Assembly: GCA_019873645.1 (NCBI GenBank)
Contig: JAIOAX010000012.1
Span: 47,746 to 111,745, forward strand
From: Chloroflexota bacterium
GTDB lineage: Bacteria > Chloroflexota > Anaerolineae > B4-G1 > SLSP01
Direction: 5' to 3'
Length of the DNA stretch: 64,000 bases
Part shown: in pieces, positions 8,013 to 18,948 of the stretch
How positions within the stretch are numbered: position 1 is the stretch's first letter
How the letters are laid out: every line of letters begins with the position of its first letter
The notes under the pieces: generated by a model
The model's input: only the letters and a program-made list of their open reading frames with translations
What the model was told of the DNA's origin: nothing
Databases searched by the model: none
Made by a program: the position numbers and the translations under genes

Positions 8013-10300
8013 GGCGTCACCTCCGAAACATTGCCACCGAGGACACAGAGATCACAGAGGGAGAAATCTCTGAGTGCATGGTGTTCTCTGTAGTCCAAAT
8101 ACGGAAAAAATCCGTTAAAATCCGTTGAATCCGTTGACAAAAACCTCGATACGGCGCTGTCGAGCAATATGGCATCTTTGGCCGGGATGTCCACGCCCTG
8201 GACGCGCACGGGTTGAGCCGTGTAGTTGACGATGATCTGCTTGCCGTTGGCGTAGCGCGTCGCCGTCACGCCGTTGGCGAGGGTTGCGCGCGCCACGATC
8301 GGCTGCCCACGCACCGGCCCCAGCAGGCGATTGAGCCACGTATAAGCACGTTTCACCTCGTCGCCCCATTGCCGGTATGACGAGGTGTAAATCCACTGCG
8401 AACTGGTGTTGAGAATGTCCGCCGTCCCCGCGTGGGTGAGGAAGAACGAGGGGTAAACGCCGAAATCGGCGTGGCGCAGCAGGTCATCCTGCACGTTCGA
8501 GGAGAAGTTCAACGCCGGGCCGTACATGGGGATGTAGCCGGATAGCACAATCTGCACGAACGGCACCGTCTCGCTCGTGTAGATGTAGCCGCTGTCTGTA
8601 ATCGGAACATCGTAGTAAGCCGTAGTGTAGGCCCACAGGTAATCGTTGGGCCGGTAGAAAGCTGCCGTCCCGTCTTCCGCCAACAGGCGTTGGTAGGCGC
8701 GGATCGCGTCCTCGCGGTTGGTGAAGCGCCCATCCCGGAAATCGCTATAGAGCCTATAGCCGAGGCCGTCTACGGCCAACCCCGTGCCCAGCTTTTCCGT
8801 CACCTGCACACTGAGGGCGACATAGCGCCGGGTCAGCGCATCCAGGTTGAAGTAAAATGTGTTCCGCATACGGTTCACGCCCTGCAACACGGAACGCATA
8901 ATGGACATCGCCAAGTCGTAACGGCGGGAATAGCCACGCTCATCCTGCAACGCTGCTTGCGGATCGAGGTACAGGGAAAGCCGTCCCCCTTGCGCGGCGA
9001 TGCTGTCGCCTAACTCGCGCAAGTCGCGCAGGTCGCCCAGCGCGCGCTCCAGCTTCAGCTTCGTCGGCGGCATGGTCGCCGCGCCGAGCGGCTGCCAGCC
9101 GTAGATCACGACCTCCGGATTCGGGAGCGCCAGATCGTCCAGAATTTCCCGCATCTGCGCCACGGTCGTCATGGGAATCGGACGATGCCAGAACAGCACT
9201 TTCTCCTTTTCCGCCCCCAGGAATTCCAGGCGGATGCCGATGTCACCACTAGCATTGCTTTCGGGGCGGAGCACGCCCTGCTCAAGGAGATACTGCTGAT
9301 AGCTGCGCGCCATGCCCACGTAGTCGCCGTCGTCGCCGGTGAGGAAACGATAATGGACGACCACATCGAAGGCATTGGTGCGCGGTTGGATCATCGTCAC
9401 CCCCGCGCCAGCGCGGTTGGTCGGCTGGAAGTAGCTCTCATTGTAGATGAAGGCGTTGTACATAAAGTTGAAGTTGGTGATGATGCCCGCCGGATGCGCG
9501 TGAATTTCGCCGTAGGCCGCACCCTTTTCCACAATGGCGATGTAGGCAGATTGCTTTTCACCGTGTACCATGCCGGTGACCGGCAGGGAGATGCGATACG
9601 CCGGATTGACCTGCGGATCGAAGGGCCGCGCGCCGGTCATCCCCAGGTCGGCGCCGTAATAGCGCCCGTAGAACATCGTCTGCGCTTTGGTCTGCGCGGC
9701 GAAGGGGATCAGGCTGCCGCACCCGTCGGGGATGAACATGTAACCGGGGACCTGATCGGCCCTGGTTGCGCCGAAGAAGGGATACACGTAAATCATGTGC
9801 AGCCGGGCAGCGCCGGTCTCCTTGATAGCAGCGAACGGGATGTCCACCCGCACGCCCGCCGCTTCGAGCGTCACCGTGACGCCCACGGAGATGCCGACGT
9901 CCGCGAACGTGACCTGCGCCGTGAAGCCCTGGTCAACGGTGGCGACCGTCATCTCCGGGCTGGCGTTGGTGATCGAGGCGCGGCGCGGGGTCGCCTTCTC
10001 GTCCAGGTAGTCCAGGCTGATGCCGCTCTGGGCGAAGGCTCTCCAGGTTTTGTTCAATCTGTCGCCCGGCTCGGTCTCGTCCAGGTTGGAATGCCAGATG
10101 TACCCGCTGCGTTTATCCAGCACCTTGAAGGCCAGCGTGCTCCGGTCGAAGTAAAGCTGAAAGGTCGCGTTCTCCGCCGCCAACTCATACGAATCGGGAA
10201 TTCCGGCAGGGCGCACGTCACTGGCCTGGATCGGCAGCGGCCCCACGATCCAGCCGAGCAACCAGGCGCACACGAGCAAACTGCGCAGTATCCGTTTCAT
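8009..10300 (-). CDS. Secreted DUF5696 protein, possible uncharacterised glycosidase
   Basis: About 763 residues from ATG at 10300, one base after the Yip1 gene stop (TGAGATG). Residues 1-27 are a signal peptide (MKRILRSLLVCAWLLGWIVG). The N-terminal part is a beta-sandwich (FQLYFDRSTLAFKVLDKRSG), then comes a barrel-like region with EVVIYGWQP, RLSLYLDPQAAL, and GLAVDGLGYRLYSDF, ending in short beta strands (GKQIIVNYT). The arrangement recalls GH101/GH129-like enzymes, with VDG a candidate for a catalytic aspartate; this is inference and no activity is known to me for DUF5696. The last ~40 residues (after about residue 723) are encoded by the intergenic-type repeat at 8038-8140, so the ancestral protein probably ended earlier. 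Confidence 0.8.
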   Translation of the reverse strand: MKRILRSLLVCAWLLGWIVGPLPIQASDVRPAGIPDSYELAAENATFQLYFDRSTLAFKVLDKRSGYIWHSNLDETEPGDRLNKTWRAFAQSGISLDYLDEKATPRRASITNASPEMTVATVDQGFTAQVTFADVGISVGVTVTLEAAGVRVDIPFAAIKETGAARLHMIYVYPFFGATRADQVPGYMFIPDGCGSLIPFAAQTKAQTMFYGRYYGADLGMTGARPFDPQVNPAYRISLPVTGMVHGEKQSAYIAIVEKGAAYGEIHAHPAGIITNFNFMYNAFIYNESYFQPTNRAGAGVTMIQPRTNAFDVVVHYRFLTGDDGDYVGMARSYQQYLLEQGVLRPESNASGDIGIRLEFLGAEKEKVLFWHRPIPMTTVAQMREILDDLALPNPEVVIYGWQPLGAATMPPTKLKLERALGDLRDLRELGDSIAAQGGRLSLYLDPQAALQDERGYSRRYDLAMSIMRSVLQGVNRMRNTFYFNLDALTRRYVALSVQVTEKLGTGLAVDGLGYRLYSDFRDGRFTNREDAIRAYQRLLAEDGTAAFYRPNDYLWAYTTAYYDVPITDSGYIYTSETVPFVQIVLSGYIPMYGPALNFSSNVQDDLLRHADFGVYPSFFLTHAGTADILNTSSQWIYTSSYRQWGDEVKRAYTWLNRLLGPVRGQPIVARATLANGVTATRYANGKQIIVNYTAQPVRVQGVDIPAKDAILLDSAVSRFLSTDSTDFNGFFPYLDYREHHALRDFSLCDLCVLGGNVSEVTP
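8038..8140. repeat. Two tandem-word islands forming the 3' end of the DUF5696 gene
   Basis: 8038-8093 holds CACAGAGATCACAGAGGG followed by CTCTGAGTGC and GTTCTCTG, nearly the same as 13236-13290. 8102-8140 holds ATCCGTTAAAATCCGTTGAATCCGTTGAC, a 9-bp word repeated three to four times. Both read as the C-terminal tail of the neighbouring protein, which looks like recruitment of repeat DNA into the frame. Confidence 0.75.
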
Positions 10301-10301
10301 C

Positions 10302-12305
10302 TCAACCCCGCAATCCCACTTCCTGGAAAATCGCCAGGACGAAATCAAACACCTGCCCGAACAAAATGTAGAGGATGTAGACCGTCAACGCAATCATCGC
10401 CATGGTGAAGAACGTGAGCAAAATCGTGCGGACGGTCTCCGCGAACGAATAGTTGTGCACTTCCTTGACCATGATGAAGAACATCAGCGCCGTCCAGGCC
10501 CACATCAGGTCTTGCGAGAAGGAAAACACGAAGATTTCGTTCAGGGTCAGCACATTGGAGAGCAGCGCAATGGGCAGGGCGAACAGCGCGTAGGGGAACA
10601 GGCTGTAGGCCGTCCCCATGACCACGTCGCGGACGCGGCCCTCGCCGTCGCTGATCGTCGAGACCAGGTAGTTGGCCGTATTCCACAAAAACAGCAGGAC
10701 GACGACCGTGACGATCTCATTCTCCACCCGAATCTCCGACAGATAGGCATAAGGACTGAACGGGAACGCCGTGACGTACAGTGTCAGCACCCGCACCACG
10801 ATCACCCACAGGTAAACCAGCAGCGCGAACGCCAGGCTACCGCGCAGGTTGCGTTTGATGTAGTAGAAGCTGTCCGCCGGTTTTTTGATAAAGCGGAACA
10901 TGAAGACCAGGTCATCCACCAGCTTGTGACGCTGCCAGCCCCGCACGCGAGCGCGCAAAGGCGCGAACCAGCCATAGCGCCGGTCGCCCCAGGCGATGCC
11001 CTTCTGCACCACCGACAGCACGACCAATCCGATAATGAACGGCCCCAACGTGCGCTGCAACACGACGTTGCGCAGTTCCCAGAAGGCTTGCGAGTAGCCG
11101 CTGCGATCCTCGGCGTAGCGATAGGCTTGCAGGGCGGCGGGATAGTTCTGCTCCTTGAAATAGGCGTCGGCCAATCCCTGATAGGCCATAATGAAGGAGC
11201 CGTTGTAGTTGAGCACTTCCTCGAAGTAAGGCTTGGCCTCGCTGTAGTAGCCTTCCATGTACAGCCGCACGCCCTTGTGTACGACGTCCGCAAAGGCGGT
11301 CGTGCGGTACACGATGAGCGCGTTCTTGTCCTTGTCGAGCACGTAGATATGATCGGCGTAGCGCGCGATGCCGGTCGGGTTGCGCAGCGTGCCCAGGCGT
11401 TGTTCGCCGGTGTCTTTGGCATTGAAGGTGAAGAGCAGCGTCCCGTGCTGGTCATACTCGAAAACCTTGCCATCCCCGTCCACCGCCACCAGCAGCCCCT
11501 CGCCGACGTGAATATCGCGGAACGACGAAGAACCCAACAAATCCGGGAAAATGTTGCGCCCTGCAATGGTAAACTTGCGGATGCTCTTGCGCGGCAGCGT
11601 GCCCGCCGTCACGGTGTAGAGCATGGACTGGTTGTCAATCGCCACGTTGGAAGGCGACGCCGCTTCGTTCTTGATGAGCTGATCCAGTTGCTCCGCCGTG
11701 AGGAACAGCCGTTGCAGGATCATCTTCAGCGACATGCTCGCCGTATTGGCCCCGAAGTAGCCGATGAAATGCCCGTCGGGATTCAGCAGCGCCAGCCCGT
11801 CAACGGAACCTTCGCTGACGACATAGACGTTCCGGCGCACGTCTACCGCGAGTTTGCGCGGCAGAAATTCGCGGCGCTTGCCGAACAGCGGCTCGGTGGG
11901 GCGGTCGAAGCGTTTCTGGAGCTGGTCGTCCTTGTCGAAGATGAACACGGCGTTTTCCCCCGCGTCGGCTACATAAACGGTTCCCCTGTCGTCCACAAAA
12001 ACGCCGGTCGGTTTCACCAGCACACCCTTGCCGTACTCGGCTGCCACGGCCAGATTCTCCAACTTGACCACACGCTTGTTGCCCGTGTCAGCGATGTACA
12101 GCGTACCGTCGGCGGCGACGAAGAGATCCTCTGCACCGGAAATAGGCAAATCCACTTCGCTCAACGGCGTGTAGGCGTCCTGCGTCATGTAGAGACGCCG
12201 GCCCGGCCCCGGCGTCCAGGTCGTGTAGGGCGCGTCAGCCTTGACCTGCGTCACCAGCAGGACCGTCAACAACACCACCCCCGCCATCAGCACAATCTTC
12301 TTCAT
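10302..12305 (-). CDS. NHL-propeller / TPR / Yip1 membrane fusion protein
   Basis: A 667-residue protein. Order: signal peptide (1-24), NHL-type beta-propeller repeats at about 45-330 ([51 protein letters not shown]), one or two TPR-like helices around 340-410 ([30 protein letters not shown]), a membrane span near 425, and a Yip1-type domain of four to five spans from about 475 to the end. The start codon overlaps the upstream permease stop (ATGA) and the stop is one base from the DUF5696 start, so all three are translationally coupled. A propeller facing outward and a Yip1 membrane part suggest a scaffold or sensor in the uptake complex; this is inference. Confidence 0.82.
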   Translation of the reverse strand: MKKIVLMAGVVLLTVLLVTQVKADAPYTTWTPGPGRRLYMTQDAYTPLSEVDLPISGAEDLFVAADGTLYIADTGNKRVVKLENLAVAAEYGKGVLVKPTGVFVDDRGTVYVADAGENAVFIFDKDDQLQKRFDRPTEPLFGKRREFLPRKLAVDVRRNVYVVSEGSVDGLALLNPDGHFIGYFGANTASMSLKMILQRLFLTAEQLDQLIKNEAASPSNVAIDNQSMLYTVTAGTLPRKSIRKFTIAGRNIFPDLLGSSSFRDIHVGEGLLVAVDGDGKVFEYDQHGTLLFTFNAKDTGEQRLGTLRNPTGIARYADHIYVLDKDKNALIVYRTTAFADVVHKGVRLYMEGYYSEAKPYFEEVLNYNGSFIMAYQGLADAYFKEQNYPAALQAYRYAEDRSGYSQAFWELRNVVLQRTLGPFIIGLVVLSVVQKGIAWGDRRYGWFAPLRARVRGWQRHKLVDDLVFMFRFIKKPADSFYYIKRNLRGSLAFALLVYLWVIVVRVLTLYVTAFPFSPYAYLSEIRVENEIVTVVVLLFLWNTANYLVSTISDGEGRVRDVVMGTAYSLFPYALFALPIALLSNVLTLNEIFVFSFSQDLMWAWTALMFFIMVKEVHNYSFAETVRTILLTFFTMAMIALTVYILYILFGQVFDFVLAIFQEVGLRG

Positions 12306-13204
12306 TGCTTGAGACCCGAATGTGACATGGTGCTCATCACCTGACTTTGCAGGAAAATGAAGATGATGAGATTGGGCAAAAACACGATCAACGACGCCGC
12401 AGCCGCGATGCCCTGTCCGGCGACAACATTCGCGCCCGTGGCGCTTGAGGTGAGTGTCGAAAGGTAGAACGCAAACGTCTTGAGGCTTTCGCTGTTGATG
12501 TACAGTGCGGACGTGTCCACGTTGTTCCAGGCCGCCTGGAACGTCAGAATGGCAATCGTGGCAATCGCCGGGCGGATCATCGGCAGAATGATGTTCCAGT
12601 AGATGCCCAGGTCCGATGCGCCGTCAATCTGCGCCGCCTCGATGACCTCGTTCGGGATGCCGTCAATAAACTGCTTGATGAGAAACAGGCCTACCGGCAT
12701 CGCCAACATGGGCAAAATATGCACCCAAAACGTGTCCAGCAACCCCAGCCGCTGAATGATGAGAAAGCGCGGAATGGTAACGGCAATCGGGACGAACATC
12801 AACGCCAGGGTGTTGATCGCGAACAGCGTTTGCTTCAAGCCAAAGCGCTTCTTTGAAAGCGCATAGGCCGCCGTCGAAGACACCAGGATCGAAGCTGCTA
12901 CCGTCACCAGGGTGATCATGACGCTGTTGAACAGATACCGGCTGACCGGCACGTTGGAAGTCGAAAGCCGCGCGAACAGGTCGGTAAAGTTTTTCGTCGT
13001 CGGGTTGACCACGAAGAAGCGCGGCGGATAGGCGAACAATTCCTCCGGCGGCTTGAAGGCGTGCGAAAAGATGAAGATCATCGGCAGCAGCATAAACGCC
13101 GCCAGCGGCGTCAAGATCGCGTAGAACTTGAGCTGGCTGGGGTGAAACCCCTTCGGATTCATGCCGCTATTCCGCAGCCCGAATCGCAACCGTCGAAACT
13201 TCAT
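12302..13204 (-). CDS. Carbohydrate ABC transporter permease, MalG type (second set)
   Basis: A 300-residue permease with about six spans and the EAA loop [22 protein letters not shown] near residues 188-209. The N-terminus ([19 protein letters not shown]) is basic and cytoplasmic. Its stop overlaps the Yip1 protein start by four bases. It pairs with the MalF-type protein at 13293-14210, from which it is separated by about 90 bp containing a repeat island. Together they most likely serve the giant binding protein encoded at the head of this sub-operon. Confidence 0.92.
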   Translation of the reverse strand: MKFRRLRFGLRNSGMNPKGFHPSQLKFYAILTPLAAFMLLPMIFIFSHAFKPPEELFAYPPRFFVVNPTTKNFTDLFARLSTSNVPVSRYLFNSVMITLVTVAASILVSSTAAYALSKKRFGLKQTLFAINTLALMFVPIAVTIPRFLIIQRLGLLDTFWVHILPMLAMPVGLFLIKQFIDGIPNEVIEAAQIDGASDLGIYWNIILPMIRPAIATIAILTFQAAWNNVDTSALYINSESLKTFAFYLSTLTSSATGANVVAGQGIAAAASLIVFLPNLIIFIFLQSQVMSTMSHSGLKQ

Positions 13205-13235
13205 AGTCTCCCTAATCCTTCCCGAATAGCCGCCG

Positions 13236-13290
13236 AGCCCCCAGAGATCACAGAGAAAAAACCTCTGAGTGCTCTGTGTTCTCTGTGGCT
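13236..13290. repeat. Tandem-word island (cagagatcacagag / ctctgtgttctctg)
   Basis: Lies between the two permease genes. The left words (CCAGAGATCACAGAG) and right words (GCTCTGTGTTCTCTGTGG) are inverted relative to each other, giving a hairpin. It is a near copy of 8038-8093. Confidence 0.75.
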
Positions 13291-13292
13291 TA

Positions 13293-14199
<907 letters not shown>

Positions 14200-14210
<11 letters not shown>

Positions 14211-17091
14211 CGGCCATCCACCCCTTCACCATCTCGATGCTCGGAATGGTCACATCGCGCACCCTGACGCCGTCTTTGATATAGCCGAACTCTTCCATCT
14301 TGCGCAGGATTTCGCGGTTGATGATCGTGATCGAAGCGTCAATCGCCACCCGTGGGTTCACGCCGTCGAACACGATGCGGTTCCAGACGTTGCTCAGTTC
14401 CCGTTCCTGCATATAGCTGCCGGGCAATTTGACGGGTTCCTGCAACCATTGCCACTGCGCCAGAATCACGTCCTTGTGATGTTGCGGAATGGGCGAATAG
14501 CTGAAGGCTTCCACGTTGGCCGAGTTCCACAGATATTCCAGGCCGTAGTTCATAATAAGCTGCTCCTGGAACGCGACCTGCGTTTCGGTGGACATCCACC
14601 ACTTCATAAACGTCCAGGCTTCCTCAGGCCGGTCGGTGTTGGCGAACATGAGCGCCGCCTGCGCCGAGCCGGTCGCGTAGCGATATTCCTGTCCATCGGG
14701 CGTGACCGTCGCCGGATAGAGATCAATATCCCACAGCCCCTCGACTTCCGGCGCGGCGGTGAGCAGCTTGAGGTACGTCTCGAAATTCGACACCCCAATC
14801 GGCAGGTTGCCGTAGCGGAAACTGTCGTAGAAATTGGCCGTCGTCAGGGGCATTCCGTAGACCGTGAAACTTTCGGCCATAAACTTGATGCCCCGGATCG
14901 CCTCCTCGCTGCTCAAGCCCGAAAGGCCGTCCGGATTGTACAACTGCGCACCCTGGTTGAAGATGTACGGCGCGGTGATCAGATAGCCCTTCAGACCGCT
15001 GCCACTGGAAAGGGGTGTGTTGAAATTCAGGCCGTACCGCTGCAATTCGGGCAGGATTTCCAGCACCTCGTTCCAGGTGTGCGGAATGGGCAGTCCCAGC
15101 GACGCCATGATGTCCTTGCGGTAGAAGGTGACCCAAAAATCCTGCGCCTCTGGTATGGCGTACACGGCGTCATCAATGATGTAGTGCAACAGCGAGCCGG
15201 GCGTGTAAATCCTGATAAACTGATCGAAATCGTCGAAGGCGCGCAAATTCATCAGCGCGTTGCGGATCGCCAGCTCGTAGGGGATGTTGGTGCTCACGCC
15301 CAGCGCCACATCGGGCTGAATCCCTGCCGCGCAGGCCAGCGCCAGCTTGGACTCGTTGGGCATGATCGAAAACTTGACCTTGATGCCGGTCTCCGGCGTG
15401 AAGCGTTCATCTGTGAGCGCCTGCAACAGGTCCACATACTGCCGTGGACGGTTGACCCACACTTCGATTTCGTCAGGATTAGCCCCGATTTCCTGGTAGG
15501 GATCGCGCCTGAAGGAGCGCACGAACCGCTTGAGACCCTCGCTCACCGCCGTTGTCGCCGGAACGTGGATGTCGGGCGGCGTCACATCCGGCGAATGGAT
15601 GTAAATCTTATCCAGCGCCAGCGGCTGGCTCTGCAGCGACGGCAGGATACTGCCCAACAACTGCGTCGCCGAGCCGGAGCCTTCGGAGAGGCGGTTCATC
15701 CGCGTTGGAATCTTGTTCGGATCGCGCGCCAGGGCGTCCAGATTATCAATCGCCATCTGATAGGCCAGCACTTCCTGCGACCCGGCGCTTTGATTGACCG
15801 CCATCAGCATCTGCTTATCGGCCCGCAGCGCGTCTGCCATCGCCGTCAGGCGCTCCACGATGTCGGGGATGTAATCGGCGATCTCCCATTCCTTGTAAAT
15901 GTCGAACTGATTGCCGGTCAGCTTCTTGATTTCCAGCGACAAGTCCATAATGTCCCGTAGCGACGCCCGGATGCGCTCAATGGACGGAAAATATGGAGAA
16001 ACGGTGGTCTCGATGCCAAGCACGTTGACGCCGCGTTGGAGATAAATCCGGTAGGGCGTGTCGCCGCCCAGAGGCAGATTGGCCCAGCGCGTGCTGTAGC
16101 GGAACGGCGCTTCGTTCAGCTCCGCGAACGGCACCTCGCCGTTCACCGTGATCCGCCGGAAAACCGTAAAGTTGTTCTTGTAATCCTGTATGGCCCGCAG
16201 CGTGATGATGTACATCCCATCCTGCGGGACGTCAAATGCGTAGTACACCGCGCTGCCGCTGCGCTTCCAGCTTTCGCCGCCGAGCGTGTTGAGCAGCAGG
16301 CGATAGGTATCGTAGGGTGTCACGTCCAGGCTGCGGCTGCTCACCGGACGCACCGCCGTGTCGTTTTTGAACGTGGGGAATTCGGCTTCCAGCTCGATCA
16401 AGACCCCAGAAGCCTCCGCCGCCGGGTGTTGCGCCAGATATTTTTCATAGGAAACATAAGGCGCAAACGGCTGCAGATAAACGCTGCCCAGGAATAGCGT
16501 CCCGCTGTTCAGCGTGAACTCGAACGTATGGCGTCCCGCCGTGAGATCGAGCCGCAACGGATAAGCCTGGCTGAAGGCCGCATCGCGCAAGGCCACCCGC
16601 GACCAGCGTTCCAACCGCCGCTGCGGCATCAGGATTTCGTTGCCGTAGCGGTCGCGCGGGAAACGATCCGCGGCGTTCTCGTAGAAGAGCGGGAAGCTGA
16701 TCGCGCCGGCATCGGGGAACGGCAGGACGTCATCTACCAGCAGCGCGCCTTCGGGCGGCGTGATCGTCACGTCTGCCGGCGCGGCCGCATCGAAGGCCAC
16801 AGTATACAACCCGGCTTGCTCGATCACGGCCTCGAACTGCACGCTCGCCCCGGTTTGCAGCTTCACACTTGGCTTGTCGTATGTCAGCGCCAGCGGCTCA
16901 CCGGCAAGCGGCAGCCCGAAGCCATCCGCGCGAATCTCGACGCCGCCTCCGCCCGTGGCTTGCGGCGCAGGGGTCGCGTTTGGCGCGTAATCCCCCCCGC
17001 CCGTCAGCGCCGGTCCGGCCAACGGCATCAGCGCCAGCACCACCAGCGCCGCGTAAAATCTACGAATGGCCTTCCCCAGTTTGCGTTTCAT
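14200..17091 (-). CDS. Giant extracellular solute-binding protein (CUT1-type domain with long N-terminal modules)
   Basis: About 963 residues from ATG 17091, chosen because it gives a clean signal peptide ([21 protein letters not shown]); a TTG at 17112 is possible and neither has a good ribosome binding site. Ordinary CUT1 binding proteins have 400-500 residues. Here residues about 50-390 look like two carbohydrate-binding or jelly-roll modules ([28 protein letters not shown]; then [19 protein letters not shown]), about 390-560 is helical, and only 560-963 is the binding-protein fold ([51 protein letters not shown]). Such a protein could dock on a polymer and deliver products to the channel. 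It heads a coupled set with two permeases, Yip1 and DUF5696. Confidence 0.85.
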
Positions 17092-17131
17092 TGTCGAAAA
17101 AGCCGTGTGCAACTCTTCACGAAAAGCTGTA

Positions 17132-17277
17132 GGCCGGTCTCCGCCCGAGCCGCCATAAGCTCAGGCGCGGGCGGATACGGTCAGAGACCGGCCCGAGCGG
17201 GAGTTTTTAGACAGGATTAACGGGATAAACATTCATGAGAAAAGCTCCGCAATCCTGAAAACCCTGTTAATCCTGTC
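17132..17277. repeat. Two inverted repeats between binding-protein genes
   Basis: First, GGCCGGTCTC at 17132-17141 with its complement at 17184-17193; the stretch GGTCAGAGACCGGC resembles sequences near 23577 and 29115. Second, GACAGGATTAAC (17210-17221) with GTTAATCCTGTC (17266-17277), a family also seen at 50751-50833. Both would form hairpins in the transcript between the 484-aa and the giant binding protein. Confidence 0.7.
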
Positions 17278-17287
17278 AAAATTGAAC

Positions 17288-18757
17288 CTACTTCAAGCCT
17301 GCCTCGACTTCAGCGCGCGCATCGGCGAGAATCTTGTTGGCGAACTCTTCCAGCTTGGCGGCGTAGTCCTCATACTTGTAACGCCCCTCACTGGCGAAGT
17401 TGAACATATACCACATATTCACATCTTTATCCTCGCCAATGTCAATGCCGGGCTTGCCCTCCCAGCGCGCCTGGATGTACCCTGGGATGATCTTCGCCAG
17501 GGATTCGACGAGGCTGTTATCCAGGTTTTGCAGCGCCGCGTTGATGCCGGGCTTATCCACGACCTGCCGGTACAGCGCCAGCGAAGCGTCATCCACCGAG
17601 ACCGGCATCTTGGGCGCCGTCCCCATCGCCTTCGCCAACTCGGCTTCCTTCGCGTAAGCCGCTTTCGAGAAAGTCATCCACTTGGCGAAGTTGTAGGCTT
17701 CTTTAAGATTGCCGGTCGTCTTGGAGACCACCATGATGTCCATCACCAACGCCTGATTGCCGCCAGGGAAACCGACGAAATCCCAATCAAACGTGGCGTT
17801 CTGCACGAAGCTAGGAATAGACCAGCCGCCTTCCCAGCGCATCCCGACCTCTTGATTGAGGAACAACTCCCACGGGCCGGTGGACTTGAAGTTGGCTTTC
17901 TGGTCATCGGTGAGACCCTGCCAGGTGTAAGGCTTCACCTCGATGAACTTGGCAATCGCCTCTTTGAAAGCCGCCGAGTTGTAGTTCATCTTCGTCCCGT
18001 CGAAACTGAACCAGCCGAGCTTGTTATCCACCGTATGCGGATACCATCCCACGACGAATTCCTGCTCATCCAGGCCCAGAATACCCTTGGCGGGATTGTT
18101 CAGGCCGGTCACAGCGGCGTTGAAATCGGCCACACTGAATCCATATTCCGGCGCGTCCAGGTTGGCGGCCTCATACAGGTCTTTGTTGACGAAGTAGCCC
18201 ATGATGAATTGCGCCGCCGGCAGGCCCATCACCTTGCCGTTGTACGTCACGCCATCCTTGAGGGCCTTGGGGACATCTTTCCAATCGGGATCGTCTTTCG
18301 TCAGCGCGGTCAAATCGGCCAGCCAGCCATTCTTGACGTACAGGGGGACGTTGTTCGCCATAAAGACGTCGGGCAGCTCGCCCTTGGCGGCGTAAGCATT
18401 CAACAGCGCATCCCAACCGCCCTCACCCGACATATCCACGAATTCAATCGTCACGTGCGGGTTGAGATCGGTGTAGGCCTTGATCAACTGCCGCTGGATG
18501 TTGTTTTCTTCTTCGGTGCCCAGGTTCCAGTTCGCATAGCGCAGCGTGACGGGTTGCTTGACCTCTTCAGTCGGTTTCGGTGTGGCGGTTGGGGCTTTAG
18601 TAGGTTCCGCCGGTTTCGCGGTAGCGGCCGGGGCTTCGACGGTTTTGGCCGGTTCCGTGGTAGCCGGCGCCGGCGTTGCCTTCGGCCCACAGCCGCCCAG
18701 CGAGACCACCAGCATCATCAAAACGAACAAAGCGGTAAATTTAGCGTAGCTTTTCAT
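17288..18757 (-). CDS. Carbohydrate ABC transporter substrate-binding lipoprotein (CUT1)
   Basis: About 489 residues from ATG 18757, which has GGAGGAG 6-7 nt upstream. A lipoprotein signal ends in SLGGC (lipobox), so the mature protein is anchored by its N-terminal Cys. An Ala/Pro/Thr/Lys-rich tether of about 45 residues follows, then the family-1 binding fold: [11 protein letters not shown] near residue 70, [21 protein letters not shown], and the C-terminal half with [12 protein letters not shown]. It recognises an oligosaccharide for one of the two permease pairs encoded downstream. It lies between the GH94 gene and the giant binding protein. Confidence 0.92.
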   Translation of the reverse strand: MKSYAKFTALFVLMMLVVSLGGCGPKATPAPATTEPAKTVEAPAATAKPAEPTKAPTATPKPTEEVKQPVTLRYANWNLGTEEENNIQRQLIKAYTDLNPHVTIEFVDMSGEGGWDALLNAYAAKGELPDVFMANNVPLYVKNGWLADLTALTKDDPDWKDVPKALKDGVTYNGKVMGLPAAQFIMGYFVNKDLYEAANLDAPEYGFSVADFNAAVTGLNNPAKGILGLDEQEFVVGWYPHTVDNKLGWFSFDGTKMNYNSAAFKEAIAKFIEVKPYTWQGLTDDQKANFKSTGPWELFLNQEVGMRWEGGWSIPSFVQNATFDWDFVGFPGGNQALVMDIMVVSKTTGNLKEAYNFAKWMTFSKAAYAKEAELAKAMGTAPKMPVSVDDASLALYRQVVDKPGINAALQNLDNSLVESLAKIIPGYIQARWEGKPGIDIGEDKDVNMWYMFNFASEGRYKYEDYAAKLEEFANKILADARAEVEAGLK

Positions 18758-18873
18758 ACTCTTCTCCTCCACAGAGTTTCAATAGTTTAATAAAATACCA
18801 AAGAAACTGATTGACCGACTACTTCGCCTTGTTATTTTCGCGCTCCACCTCCTCCAAAGGTCACAACTGTAGA

Positions 18874-18916
18874 GCAAACTGTCAGTTTGCCCCCTATCGC
18901 AAGCTAACAGCTTGCG
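18874..18916. repeat. Two adjacent short hairpins
   Basis: GCAAACTG-T-CAGTTTGC at 18874-18890 and CGCAAGCT-AAC-AGCTTGCG at 18898-18916, in the gap between GH94 and the binding-protein gene. They could attenuate read-through from GH94 or be REP-like elements. No T-run follows on the minus strand. Confidence 0.7.
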
Positions 18917-18948
18917 TTACGTTTTCATCTGTCTACGCGACGATCCGA

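Noticed and set aside
10455..12344. Long plus-strand ORF (about 629 codons) opposite the NHL-Yip1 gene
   Set aside because: His/Gln/Arg-rich antisense shadow without motifs.
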